A DNA stretch of 64,000 bases from Phoebastria nigripes (taxonomy: Eukaryota > Chordata > Aves > Procellariiformes > Diomedeidae): assembly GCA_035582835.1 (NCBI GenBank), contig JAYKAV010000429.1, positions 37,106 to 101,105 of the forward strand. Direction: 5' to 3'. Both the position numbers and the translations under genes were made by a program. This document shows positions 50,501 through 63,954 of the stretch, piece after piece. Every line of letters starts with the position of its first letter. The stretch's first letter is position 1. The notes below the pieces were generated by a model, which was not told where the DNA came from, did no database searches, and saw only the letters and a list, made by a program, of their open reading frames with translations.

Positions 50501-51189
50501 TTCGCGTCTCTTCCTGACACATACAAAAATCACTGCCTATGATCCTTTCTCCCCTCAGGACAAGAGCCTAGCTTTTGTCCATGAAAATCTGATTGCTCTC
50601 TAAACCTTTTTCTTTCGTTATTGAACAAATAATGTCTTGAACTATTAAATGTCTGTAAAACCTTTCCAGAGTCTCTCTCTTGGGCATCTTCATGTTTCAG
50701 AAAGACACTTCTTCTTGTGTGCATACAAATTTGTTTAACAGACTGTCAGACCTAAGGCTATGGGGTGCTTTTGTTTGGCTGTTACCATTGCACCTGACAC
50801 AGTGAAGACCTAATTTGGACCTTGATCCATTTACTGTTCAGAAAACACATCAGAGCAGCATTTCTGCTGTAGTAAAGGTTTCCTTTCTGTTTAAAAACAG
50901 ACTATTCTAAGAGCGCTAAATGAAAAAACTAATTCATTGAAATTTTCTGTCTCAGTGGGGATCACTGAAGACAGAGATTCCAGAGATACATCCCTTCTAA
51001 AAAAATATGGCAATTCATAAAATCAAAGATATAAAAGCTTTGCACACTGAAATAACTTTTCTAATCACTTCCAGCCTACTCTCAGACTCTTAATATTTAT
51101 ATTACCTAATGCAAGTTAACCATTAGCTCTTTGGGGAGGCAATATTTTTGGCAAAACATTATTGACCTCTTACAGCTTGAATCTACTGA
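47596..51189. other. Non-coding DNA
   Basis: AT-rich with no convincing exon. The 63-codon frame at 47,824 is preceded by a splice-acceptor-like tract but has no recognised match. A 48-bp CR1 scrap is listed separately. Confidence 0.6.
48680..48727 (-). mobile_element. CR1 3'-end scrap, 48 bp
   Basis: The plus strand reads TTAGAATAATTCAGTTGGAA followed by a stretch ending ATCATCTAGTCCAA, nearly identical to the ends of the CR1 copies at 17.6 and 45.1 kb. It is only the terminal 3' UTR of a very short, 5'-truncated insertion in the same orientation. Confidence 0.85.
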
Positions 51190-51194
51190 CTTGC
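51190..51194 (+). repeat. Target-site duplication, left copy (CTTGC)
   Basis: CTTGC directly precedes the LTR and is matched at 51,754-51,758. Confidence 0.88.
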
Positions 51195-51753
51195 TGTCCT
51201 GGTTCCGGCTGGGACAGAGTTAACTTTCTTCCCAGTAGCTGGGGAGGGTGTGCTGTGTTTTGGGTTTGATATAATAGGAGTGTTGATGGCCCATCGATGT
51301 TTTGTGTGCTGCTGGGTGCTGCTTGCACCAGGCACTTTTTGGCCTCCCATGCCCTGCCAGGTGCATGGGAAGCTGGCAGGGGGAGCAGAGCCGGGGTGGT
51401 TGACCCAGCTGGCCANTGGGGTATTTCATACCATGTAACGTCATGCTCAGCATAAAAACTAAGGGGTGTATGGGGGGGGGCCCTGGGTCCTGGGCTCTCG
51501 TTCGGTTCGGCAGATGGTGAGCAATTGCATTGTGCATCGCCGGCTTTGTATATTCTATTGTTGTTGTTGTTGTTGTTATCACTGTTACTATTACTGTTCT
51601 ACTTTGTTTTATTTCAATTATTAAACTGTTTTTATCTCAACCCCCGAGTTTTCCTACTCGTGCCCTCCCGATTCTCTCCCCCATCCCACCGGAGCAGGGG
51701 GGTGAGCGAGCGGCTGCGTGGTGTTTAGGTGCTGCCACGGTTAAACCACGACA
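51195..51753 (+). mobile_element. Solo LTR of an avian endogenous retrovirus (ERVL-like)
   Basis: A complete 559-base LTR begins TGTCCTGGTTCCGGCTGGGA and ends GGTTAAACCACGACA. It contains a TATA-like CATAAAAAC near 51,450, a (TTG)n run at 51,558-51,577, ATTAAA at 51,620-51,625 and a C-rich 3' part. Perfect 5-bp CTTGC duplications flank it. It belongs to the same family as the minus-strand LTR at 29,035 and the partial one at the window end. No internal or second LTR was seen, so it is a solo LTR. The family assignment is from memory. Confidence 0.95.
51620..51625 (+). promoter_or_regulatory. LTR polyadenylation signal ATTAAA
   Basis: ATTAAA followed by CTGTTTTTATCTC about 170 bases downstream of the TATA-like element. 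It is the LTR's own signal in sense orientation. Confidence 0.6.
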
Positions 51754-51758
51754 CTTGC
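51754..51758 (+). repeat. Target-site duplication, right copy (CTTGC)
   Basis: Exact match to the five bases left of the LTR. Confidence 0.88.
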
Positions 51759-51979
51759 TTATGTTCAGGTTGTGAGCCAAAGGATCAAAATGCACATGTG
51801 AACAGGGGTGTGCAGTGTAGGGGCCCAAGAGAAGGGAGAGGAGGCCAGTGGACAGAGAAGAAGTTAGAAAGTAGGGGCTATATCCAGGGAAAGAGGGTTT
51901 AGGAGAAAAAGGATAAAAGAAAATGTTTGTATCAGACAACAATAAGAACATGAGATAAATGATTATTGAACATACATGG

Positions 51980-52080
51980 CAAAGCCAGAAATTATTATTA
52001 TGATAATCTAATCTGACCTCTTAAATAACAAAGGTTATAGGATTTACCAGAATTAATTCCAGCAGAATTAAAAGAGTTTG
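51980..52080 (-). mobile_element. Probable ancient CR1 3'-end fragment
   Basis: GATAATCTAATCTGACCTCT, then AACAAAGGTTATAGGATTTA, resembles the 3' ends of old CR1 families shared with turtles and crocodilians (ATCTAGTCTGACCTCCTGTA... from memory). It is heavily diverged and truncated. It would be the fifth CR1 of the window, again with its 3' end to the left. Confidence 0.5.
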
Positions 52081-55000
52081 CTGAGAAAAATATGCTGAGC
52101 TTTAACTGAAATTTGCAGGGAAAACCAACCACAATTTCATCAATGTACTCACTAGTTAATTATCTTCACTGTTAAAAATTGGAGCCTTATTCTATCAGTC
52201 TAAATTTGTCTTACTTCAGCTTCCAGGCACTGAATTTTGTTACACTTATGTCTACTATATTAGAGAAACCTTGATCGAAGTTTTGTTTGCCAGGAGATAC
52301 TTCCAGTATGCAAGACAGTCACTCACCCACACACACAAGCACATACACCACCTCCCTTAAATTTATCCCTTTTATATCTTTGATAAGCAATTAAAACCCT
52401 CAAGGGGACCTCTTTCCAAATCTTTTAATCATTCTCCTGGATATTCTACAAACTTTCTCCAATTTCAACTACCACCAAAAGCCCTGCGTTCCAGTAGTGC
52501 TTGCACCTATACTAAGATGATATTGCTCCCTAATTTTANGCAAGATTTACCTCTTTATACTTCTAACTCTCTCTTTTGGGAACTCACATTTAGCTTGTTA
52601 CCCACCGCGAACATTCAAATTCATTTCAAAGTTGTTTGCCAGGCTAAAATTTCCCAGCTTGTCAGCACAGTCTGCAAGTCTTTGCCTTTAGCTGCATTGA
52701 AGTACTGCACAGAAAAATCAAGATTGCCCTCACATTTTCGGAGTGTGCGAGAGGATTCTTTAGCACGTACTCCATTATTAACAATGCCGTCATAATTTTA
52801 TCTTTCTTATTTTCTTATTTTTGCCTATAAGTTCTTTCCCCACTGCATCTGTAGGAAATCAATGGAAAAATCTTTCCTGAACTGGAAAAAAACACCAACA
52901 AACTGAATAGCATGCATTTACTTCATCCCCATTACAAGGCCTCTTTCCATTATTATTCTTACCTTTATGAAAAAATCCCATTGTACTGGGTTGTACCTAT
53001 TTCCATTTAATAGGTAGAGAACTGAAGTGTGGCATACATGTTACAATCACATGCCCGCAAAACAGGGGTAGAGCCAATGTCAGGTTAAGGGCCTAATAAG
53101 GGCCCACAGATTTTCTACCACAATATTTAGTTCTTAAGTCCTACTCAGGAACCCTTTTCTACCTTCTCCTCTTTGAAGACCTATTTTGCTATCATGCCTC
53201 CAAGAAATGATCAAATCAAGGAATTACTTTCTAACTATGCAGAATGCAAAAGCAGTATTTAATTCTGTTGTATATTTGAATCTGCTTTAAATTTTTAGGC
53301 TCAAAATCTTGTTAGGCTCAAATGTTACTGTTAGTTCAATGAATATTTTAACAGACTAACAGCACGGCTTGTTTAATTAATGCAGAAAAGTCTAATAATA
53401 CCATTTAAATTGCTATACACAAAAAAAAAAAGAAAAACTTTCCTAGTGTTTACTTTTTTTGTGGTGTGGTGCTCACCCTTCCTGTGTCCATTTGCATCCC
53501 AAGGCTGATGGTTTCAGTCTTCCTAGAGAAAGTGAGGGGGAATAGGAGGGGATAGCGACAAGCACGCTGAGGTCTTTGCTGGGAGCAGTATGATGATCAT
53601 GACGAAGAATTTCTTTCTCTCTGATCTTCCACTTGGGGCTACTTTTATACGTTTTTTTCTCACAGCCCCTGTTTCTCTCTCAGAGGCTCCCATCTAAAGC
53701 CAGAGAGTGGCACAGTTGCCTCCCCCAGCCTCAGCTCCTCACCAGGGCTGCTGTTTGTCACCCGCTGACTCCCTGCCTCGGCCAGGACAGTGCCATATTG
53801 AGGATAAGAAAAGCTAAAACAGGAGAGCCCACCGGCGTTGCTCCTCTTGGCGACTGCCAAACCAGACTGAACCCAGGCGCGGCTGCAGTGAGCCTGGATG
53901 AGCCCTGAGACCCTGCGCTGCCAGGGCAGCAAAAGGTCTGCAGCTTTTTACTAGTCATGGCAAAAATCACATTTACTGGGCTACAATTGCTTGCTGTCTC
54001 TTGAGAGCAGAGATTGTGTCTTCTGCATTTAGATTATGCCTGACCCATTTTTAGATATTACCACAGTCTGGGTAAATAATAATCTGTGGGGAACATGTAT
54101 GTTCTTCTAAGAAATGCCTAAGATGCCCAGGGCAAAGGAAAAGGAAATAAATACTGATTAATTTGACACCAAAAGAAAGTAGCATATAGCACTCAAAAAT
54201 GTGTGATATGATAAGAAAGCCATAGGACCCCCTCACCAAAGATATTTGGGAGAGAATGTTTTCCATGGGAAGGGCTATAGACTAATAGATGTCTTTCTTA
54301 TTTCTGACTTACGTTATCATCAAGAAGAAAGCACTTCNTTCTTGCTCCCCTTTTCTGAATTGAAACTAAGCCTACACTTCTCCTCTTCAAGCCACAAGTT
54401 CTAGTAAAGTGATGTTACAATAAATCAGATGCAACACAAGATGTTGTGTAAAAGTGGTCCGGCTGCACAACTTACATGGGATTGCTATTTGGCAGTAAAA
54501 ACTTGATTTAGCCTGAAACTATTTTTAGCCAATTCCATGTCATGGTATGTCTTTGAGATTTTAGCCAAATTCTTCCTATTGATATGCCTGCCTAACTCCC
54601 ACGAGAAGACAGAGGCCTTGGCAAAGTTGGAATGAAAAATAAGTGTAAAATTACCTGTTTACATTTCATTTATATTTATTTACTTAATCATATCTTTTCT
54701 ATTCAGAGTACAACTTCCATTGTATAGTAGGCCTCAGTACCNACCCAATTTTTTTCTATGGAAATAAAATGTGTGCGTAAGTCTGTATGCACATATGCAG
54801 AAGCTCAGCACTTACATAATTTCAGTTCGATAACACATAAAAGTCTCTGATCATTGAGTATGTAAACAATGAAATGCCTTGACAAGGATGTATAAACTCA
54901 GTTAGGTATTAGCAAAATCGTTAACTTAAATGCCCATGTTACTGTACACTTCAAAAGAGAAATGTTATTGGCATCTTTTCTGTAAGTTAGACAGTAGCAT

Positions 55001-58000
55001 TGCAGAAATATAGCCGAGAAGAGACCCAGTAACCTTCAGTTAAATGAGGCAGCTTAAACTTGTGGACTGAAACATCAGAAATAAAAAAAGCATGTAAACA
55101 TAGTAAAACCAACAGCCTTAAATTTATTTGATTAGGTGATGAACCCTTTGGCTATCAAGACCTCCAGAATATTGGTCCTCATTTTAAAGAAAGAGATCAT
55201 TCTTTTGTTAAAAGTCAAACTTCCTATAATGTAATACTTTTTTATATGTATATTCAGTTTGTAAATAAATATTTTAGACAAACTGGCTGTTTCCATTTGA
55301 AACTTGCAGGAGGGCACATGTGTCCCCAGATCTGTGTACTCTTCCAGCTGTATCTGTTGATCCAGTAAAAGATGCTATCTCTTCCTATGGAGCTTATCTT
55401 GGTTATGTCCTTAACGTGCTGTGGCTATGATAAAACTACCATTAAATTATGATGGATACTTTCACTGTTCCTGTTGGTGTCCTTATTTTTTTCTTTTAAG
55501 GAAAAGCGAAGATAGACCAAGGGTAAAGACCTTCTGATCCTGAACTGAGAACTCCAGGCAGCCAATGCAACATACTGACTAGGAAAATACTTTGAGCTGG
55601 TTCAAGGGGAATACGAAACACAGAAGCATACTTGAACCTGTTTCTCCTCATGCTCAGCAAACTGAGGGTGTAGTCTGTGATTAATTTCAGCTAATGCAAA
55701 TTTATCCCCAGCTATACACCCAATTCCTTCTGTGGTGCTTTAGCCCACTCCATGTATAGAGGAATTATTAGGAGAAAAGGGTGTTTCCTTCAGAGCCTGC
55801 TGAAGTAGTGGCCCTTTCCAGAGAACTTAGTTCAATATGTGTTAGGAAGGAGACTATGTCTCTGTATTTAGTCATGATGAGGTTTAGCTGAGGACTGAGA
55901 GACTTAGATGCTGGTCCTCACTCCCAGGAATGCTTGTAGATTTTATCCAGTATCTATTTACTAGACATACCAAAACAATCTTGAAAGCACAGGTTCATTC
56001 CCCATTTATCAGATGGATTTTTTTAACCATTGAATAAAAGAAAGATGCTTTTCCTGTGTTCTAGCTTCTCCTCTCAGTGCCTTCTTCTAACAGCACCAAC
56101 TAGAGCAGGAGATAGCTAACTGCTAAGACCCTGTTAGCCACAAAAATTACATCTGAGCTGTTTTCTGATAACTTTTCATGTAGCTATAAATAAGCCTTAA
56201 TTTTTGGCATTTGCAATGATTCTGTTCACAAAATAAAACTTTTAATCTGATACTTTACAACTCCTGAAGTATAAGATTTCACCTTGAAGATCTTAAATAG
56301 CTCACATCTTAGAAACCACTTTTTTTTTTCTTATGTCTTATCACAGCCGAGTTTGTCCAAGGCAACTCTGCTAACACTTTCAGACATCACAAAAGAACTG
56401 GAGGAAATACCTTTTCTGTAAGGGGTCATGAGTTTCCTAAGCCACAGGCTCTCTGACTTTCAGACGCAGGAGCATCATTTAAAGCAGAGAGCGGCTAATG
56501 CATCTCCTTCACTGTGACTTCTGTTTGCATGTGCTACCCCCCTCTTCTACTTGTGATTATGTGACATCTTTCTGGCAACTGCAGCGAGGGAAACAAATAT
56601 AAAAGTATTTGTGTATTTTTAGTTGTCTAGAATGCAATGATTGCGCTGTCACTTTTGCTCCTCATTTTGTCTCCCACGCCCATCTGTTCTGTTCCTCTGC
56701 TGCATCCTCTACATGCTTCCTTGCCACCTGATTCTCTCACCACCTCTTCNCTTCAGTGAACTGGGAGCAAGGAGGAGAGAGTGCCATCTGACCTATGAAT
56801 TCTCCACAGACCGCTATCAAATGGTACNCGGGCCACAACCTAAGGACTGTAGCTCTTTTATCTCTTATTCCCTGGGTTATTTCAGAGCTTACTGATTTGA
56901 GCTTACAGTTTTTAGCAGAGTTTTAATTTACCTCCAAACAGATGTATTTGCTTTGTAAATCTGTGGCATTTATGCTGAAAATCTGTTGCATTGTTTATGT
57001 CCACTTCATGTATTCATCCACGAACAGCTTCAAAGGAGAAAGGCTCATGCCTCAGTTTGATAAGAGATTCCAGACCAGAGGAAAGTAATATCATTAATGT
57101 GTTGTGGATTTCTTTCTTCTTCTGTGTTGTCCATGAATTTTAATTGGAGTCCTGAACCAAGGCTATTAAACCAGTTGTTGTGAGAATATCTGACTTTCAG
57201 ATATCCTTAATGCTTAGATATTAGTCTCAGTCTATTCTGTATTCCCACAACACTTATTAGTTTACAGGTGTATATGATCACCTTGAGTATCCAAAACAAC
57301 CTGTGTCATAAATGAGTGCTCAAATGAAGAACAGATTTCTGATCCTTCTGTCCCCTGTGAGCATGCCAAACCTGCAACCATTGTCATGTCAAACTTGTTT
57401 TTCTTTATTGTTGAAGTCACTTTGAGTTTTTTGTTATTATTTTTGTTGTTCTTGAACAATGGCTAGTACCGTGGATGTAGGCATACACTGTATTTATTGA
57501 TATCTCAGTGTTTTGTTTTCTCTGCCTACAATTACGGTACGCATTTTTTTGAAACATTTTTTCCAAAAAAGCTGAGGCACTTTAAAATTCGTTGCTTAAC
57601 ATCTTGGTAAAATTTAAAAGAAGGTTTAGCTCTAGCTAAATAACTTCAGACATCTTTTCACTCTGTATTCTCATAGTTGTAGGGATTTCAATGCCACCAT
57701 CAGACTTTCAGTGATATGCATTGAGGAACAGAATTTTAAATTTTTGTTTTTATTTTCATCAAAGGAGGTGCACAAACTGGAAGGACATCAGCATATCATC
57801 ATGTGTTTTGTGAACAAATTTCTATTCTGTTTGCAGCTTGATGCATGCTCTTTTTCCCTATATTCTTCAACCAACAAAAAAAAAATATTGACACTTTACA
57901 CTCCTTCAGTTTTGAGTTATGTTGGAGTAGCAATATACTGGTGATGTGTACTTGGAAAATAATTGGAGATTTGATGTAACAATCATTCAAGCACTGTGAA

Positions 58001-61000
58001 AAGAGCACATACTTACATATATGTCTCAGACAAAAATTTCTTTAGTAATTTCTAATGATTAGATTTAATGGTCTGAGTATTGAAATGACAGCACTGAATA
58101 TTTCAGGCAAGAAGAGGGGAAAAGAGGGTGGAAAATGACCTTATTCATGCAGAAACAGCAACAGCAGATATTACTGACTCATTTCTCTTTCTGCTGAAAA
58201 GCCACATTATATAAGTGAGAAACACTCTTCAAACTGCTTTGCCCATTCAGGTGTGTGCACAAATNTGTGTATGTTTTGCTGCATACACATATACTTATAT
58301 AAGTTGTTGCAGCAAAAAACGTCATTCCAAATAAGTCTGCCCATTTCTTTCCATATTATTTCTGTTTCCAATAGAAGCCCCTCAGAATATTTTTGTGTGG
58401 TTAATTTGGAAGACTGGTTTACTCTTTCACAGTGAGTTATCTGTGTGGTGTGGTATATGCTAACCTTTCCCTCTTGAGGCCTGATGTTACTGTTTTGGCA
58501 CAGATGAGGGAAAAACACGTTGCATTAATCTTGCAGAAACATCTGCACCAGAAGCACTTTCATGATAGGTGAGGGTGTACAACAGCTTCTTCAAAATAGT
58601 ATCACTAATTTGGTTTCTATTGCAGAAAGGTCTTTTTTGAACCTAGAGAACTGTGTTTTGAAGAACGAGCTAGCATATGATTGTTCTGCCATGGCTTTGC
58701 CTTCTCTTGATTTTCTTTTTTTTTTCTAAAGAAAACCAGCAAATTCATCTTACTGTCACTATTCGTCCATTATACTACATGTTTACCACTTCCATCTTAC
58801 TAAAATGGAAGTATTCTTTTCCTGGGTGTATAAGCACAGGACTGTGTCCTTAAAAAAATAATAATAATTAAGAAAAAAAAACAACAAAAGGATACAGTGT
58901 TAATTTGATATACTGAAAGGACAATAGGAACAATAAAAGTGTTACAGAGCTTCAGCTGAAATGATGAGTTTCTCCTTTACCCTTGTGTCTCTTTGCAGAT
59001 AATAGGTTTTTAAGAACTCCAGTTTTTCAGTTATAGTTCCTAGGAAATTTGTCCAGCAGGACACAATGTTCAAGGCTACACTTAGCTGGAGTAAATATAT
59101 CAAAGAAAAAGCAATACACTTTAAAAATATGTATTATGTGCGGTATTTAAGAGGAAAATGGTGTGCCTTTAAAGAGACATTCCAAGTTCTATCTACAACT
59201 GTTTATTTGAGTGTACTTGCAAGTGAGCCAACAGGCTGAAAGTCCAAAGGACCTGAGTTTATTGAAGGAGTTCATTTACCAAGGGGAGAACATGATTAGA
59301 TTCAGAACTGACCACGCTGTTTCCTAGATTTCCATAAGACTGTGCAATGCACAAATTACTAGCCAAGTGTACCAGCAGAACGGCAGGTGGCTCTACCCAC
59401 TTCAGCAAAATCAGGGGTTGTGCTGAAATATCTTTGAAAATTTGCTCATGTGGTTTTAAGGGAATGTGTTTACTTGTTTGTATTTGCAATCAGCTGAAGC
59501 TGTGAGAAAGAAAAAATTACCTGGAATATTTTTTCCCACATTTCAGGTCCGTATTTTAGCAAGAGTTAAGAATATATGTATGTTTGCTTCACTGTATTTA
59601 ATGTTTTAGCCCAGCTCTGGTTTGGTTGGCCTTGGGGAAAAAGAAATAGGATCTGCTTTTGACAGAATAAGATTAGTGTGTTCTTTTGTTATGCTCTGTG
59701 TGCTTGCATATTTAAACTTGAAGCCTAAGTGATTGACAAAGTGAAATGAATCTAAGATCCAGTACAAAAGAAAATATTTAAAGCAGAAATTATTAGCACA
59801 TGGCAGTTTTTAAAATATGCTTTGGAAACTAGAAGAAAAATATCCAATTCCTTCGGCTATCATTCACTTACATTCTTCCCAGCAACATGGCAACACAGAG
59901 TATTTGCTTATTTAGTAGTGGTGGTCTTTGAAATTTACTTTGATCAGCTTTCTGAAACAGTTTTATATAGAGAGTTGTAAACTAAATTAGTAATAGAACA
60001 GAAATTAGGAAATTAGGAATAGAATAGCCTTTAACGGATCTTCAGGCTATGAAAATTGTAGAGCGCTGTATGTTACTCTGCTTGTTTTAAAATCTATTAA
60101 TTCTTTTGATGTTGGTCTGGATGACTCAACCATATCACTGGATTGACTTTATTAAGTAATTTTCATATGAATTCAGTGTCCCCTTTTAAGATCATTACGG
60201 TGAAGTTTACCAGAGGATTCTTGTAATTAAGGAATGCACTTTTCCTAGGCACTAGAGTTAGCAATTTATTGTTCTACTCAAAGCAGTTTTCATGAGTATT
60301 CATAGCCTCACAGAGTGGACAAAGACAGTTTTACTTCTAGTAATTCCTCCTAAAGTTGATTTGGGAAGTCAGGATTATGATCCATGCCAAGGGAGAATCC
60401 TCAAATATGTAAAACAGACTTTTGCATCGGATCTGAAGGCACAAGCGTCATAGAAGAGGTTCCTGTAAAAAAGTTAGGCTACTGGGGGGAACAGGACATC
60501 AATTATAAAGAGACAATTGCTTTCTGCTAGCAATTTATATGTACGTTTGCATGATATAAGGTACACTTTCATATACGTGTGTGAATATATATACAATCTC
60601 ACTGGAAAAGAAAATTCTATGGGGAATGTTTCAGGGGCATATAAAGGCCACATAAAGATGAGTTTTGAATAAATCTGAGCCTGCTGCAGTTATGCTATCA
60701 GCAGAGTGCTTGGGCAGATAGCCAGAGGTCACTGTTATCCACTGGGACTGGAACTGCCTACTGAAGAGAGAGCTTGTCTAATGCAGAAGGGTCCTCCTTA
60801 CCCTTCCCAGGACAATGCAAGTATGTCTGACCTAAAAGTAGCCTTCATTTTATTTTATCTAAAGCATTATACCAGAGGAAACTTTGCTTACTGTACCTGC
60901 TCGCTTCAGGTACCTACTTCAGAAACCTATCAGACGATATATCACCACAACTTAAACTTAAGAGGCCATTCTTTGGATTGCGCCTGAAGTGTAAAAGACT

Positions 61001-63954
61001 TTCTTTCTAAAGGAATTAGGGATATGAAGAAAGAAAGATGGCTGAAGTGTGTGACACTGACACAGCTGTGTAATATATGCATCTAGAATCCCAAATGTGG
61101 AAAATCTGCCATGGCAGGAAACTACAGCAAGTTGCAAATAGCAGCAATTTCCTGCTTCACAATACACTTAACGTAGACTGGAGATAGTTGATTCAGGTCT
61201 TTATGTTAAGGTAATGAATGCCAACATAAAATTTACAGTAAAATGGGATAACCTGATGTGTATAGCCAGCCTGTATATTAGGTTCAGGAATTGCTACATG
61301 TCAGGGGTGGTGTTTTCTCTGTTTGTATTTTTTGCACAGTTCCTTACAGAATTGAGACTTCTGTGATCCTACGCTGAGTGCATATGTTTATGTGAGTCCT
61401 TCTAGAAGATTTTAAACCAGTTATCCAGATTCACCCACTTTTTTGCAGAGGGGTGGATGTGTCATAGATAGCTCATTTCTACCAATAGTGTAGATATTGA
61501 CAGCTAGCATAGTGGAGAGAATCTATTGGTGCCCGTATTGAGGAAAAGATAAAGTATGAATTCAACCCTGATTAGATTTAAGCTTGAGAGAGATGTTATA
61601 ACTGCATCTAAGTGAGATAAAACTTCATTTGGTATTTGCTTCTTGCTAGACAAAACCAAACTCCACTCCAATACAGATATCCATAGGAAACCCATTCTAT
61701 TCTTCTGATCACAGAACTACTTCTGTTACACTTCTCATTGATAAAGTTGCAGTGCTCTAAGGAGTAAATCAGTTTCACTGCCTTCCATTCTTGCAAAAAT
61801 AAGATCTGAAACGTAAAATTTTCCCATCATGCAACAGAGAGAGAAGTAGAAATTACATCTCTGATACTGGAGATTAGCAACATGCCTATTAGACTGAGTC
61901 GGCAGCAGTGCCTTAGGTCTTCATAGAAATCCCAGGTAGGATTAAAATAAGAGTTTAAGCTGTCAGGTTTGTCTAACTATATGCTAGCTATATGCAATGA
62001 GCATATGCTTGAGGCATGGTCACAGGAGTAAGATGGCTGAATAGGTAGACAGTCAGCCTTTCTCCTTGTATCTGAACTTGGAGGATGACATCCTTGTGTG
62101 GCAGACCAAAGCCATTTCTCAATGATCTCTGTCTTCCAGGCATGACAATTCCCAGAGCCCCAGGGTCTTAGGGGTGGCATTAGGACAAAACAATGCTGCA
62201 GCAGTCCTTCTCCAGTCAAACAAATGGTGGATTTATCTCCAGAGATTGAAAGAGAATTTGTTCATGTTTTTTGCCTTTTTTCCACTTCGTGCTGTGAATT
62301 CTAAACAGAAATATGAGTAGAGAAGTACCTTACTCTTTAGTTTCTCACTTACAGTTTCACACATGGAGGATACTATGACAAGTTTGTACTTTGGCATGAA
62401 AGTGTCAGGATCATAAAATTTACTATAAATATCTAGTAAATATATTTAGTAAAAACTGTTTGCTGTAAATGCACAAAGGGAAAGAAATGACAGAAAGTCT
62501 TCTGTGATTTTTAGGAGTTTATTTTCCCTGTTATTTTCACAGGCATGCATTTGAAAGTTCAAACTGCTACTGAATGTAGCCAAACTGTCAATGCATGTGT
62601 CTAACATTACACAGCTCAAACTTGATACTCTCGGGTAACTTGGGGCTCTAATTATATACTGACCTAAATTTTTCAAAAGTGATTTTAGATGTTTCTCTTG
62701 GGATGCACAATTTGAGGCTGTTTAAAGAGACCAAATCTTTGTAGGTTCAAAATGCCTTCTGTATGTAATTATCTGGACCTTTTTAAGAAAAGAAAAATTA
62801 AGGACTTACTCAGGCCCGGCATTCTGAAATTTGTACTGGCTGGAAGTCATCCCTAATTTCTTATAAATGTCATCTGAGGCAAAGTGCTAGAAGAAGTCTG
62901 GCGCCAAAGGCAGTAATTGGGCTGGACTGCTAAAGGCAAGAAAGCATCTATGATTGCAAGGTGCTGAGAGTGACCTAAACCAGGAGGGATACACTGTTTT
63001 ATAATATTTCCAACTGAAGGAATTTTACACATCTGGGTAGCAGCAAGGAATCCAACAAACCCCAAAATAATACTGATTAACTATCTCTCAAAACCTGTAA
63101 ACTCAAAAGCAAATTCCTTCATGTGGGGTTTTCGTCCCCTGTGAAAATTGTAGTTATACTTATTGCTTCCTGCATTTAGTGCATATCAAATTTTAGTAAA
63201 AGATATGTTTTCCCAAAAATGTATTTTTCTCTGTTTCAATTGCTCAGAAGCAATTTGAGCTACAGCTTAAAACCAACCAAACAAAACACCTTTGGCCTGA
63301 AAAAGGACAGAGACTTATACCCTAACATAACTTGAAAAAAGAGTAACTGAGGAAAAGAGCAGTTATGATGAAAACTGAAATTCAAACAGTCAGCCTCTAC
63401 TTATTTAGTACATACCCATTTTTTCTTATTTCTCCATTAAAAAAAAAATGGAGATTTTATCAGTCATTTTGCATTGCCCTATTCAGCAGATAAATTAAAT
63501 GGTGCATGTTAGCCAGTATTATTTGTTCAAATACATATCTTCACTATGTTATTTGATCTTGGTATAATGTAATCACTTTTGATTACAGATATTGCTATCA
63601 TGTTATGCTTGTAATTAATTAATCACCATTGTAATACATTAGATGTTATCATGTGATACCTTGTAGTGCCATTTTCTATTAACCAGATTTGATGTTGTGA
63701 GCTGAAATTTAACCTTTAAGGATCCCACCATTCAAAGTTATGTCTAAAGAGTTTTAATTTTCTACAGAGTTGTGCTACAGATAATTCAATCTGCTCTACT
63801 TCATGTTTGTGATATTAATTATTGCATATGAGAGATTTTTTAATTCACTTTGCCTATAGCGGTTTTGCTGTCAGCAATGGTCGTCTTAATGATTTTAATA
63901 CAGATTGGGTCCTCATCCAGCTTACACGTATTCACAGGAATAACTGTAGCCAGG
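52081..63954. other. Non-coding DNA
   Basis: AT-rich with no recognised exon, RNA gene or further transposon. A GC-richer stretch near 53.64-53.94 kb and a palindrome-bearing AT-rich cluster near 63.57 kb are listed among the findings. Confidence 0.6.
63568..63587 (+). other. 20-bp palindrome with homeodomain-type cores
   Basis: TGTAATCACTTTTGATTACA is two perfect 8-bp inverted arms with a 4-base spacer. TAATC/GATTA is a homeodomain-type core. A GTAATTAATTAATCAC stretch follows at 63,611-63,626. Binding is inferred only from motif shape. Confidence 0.6.
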
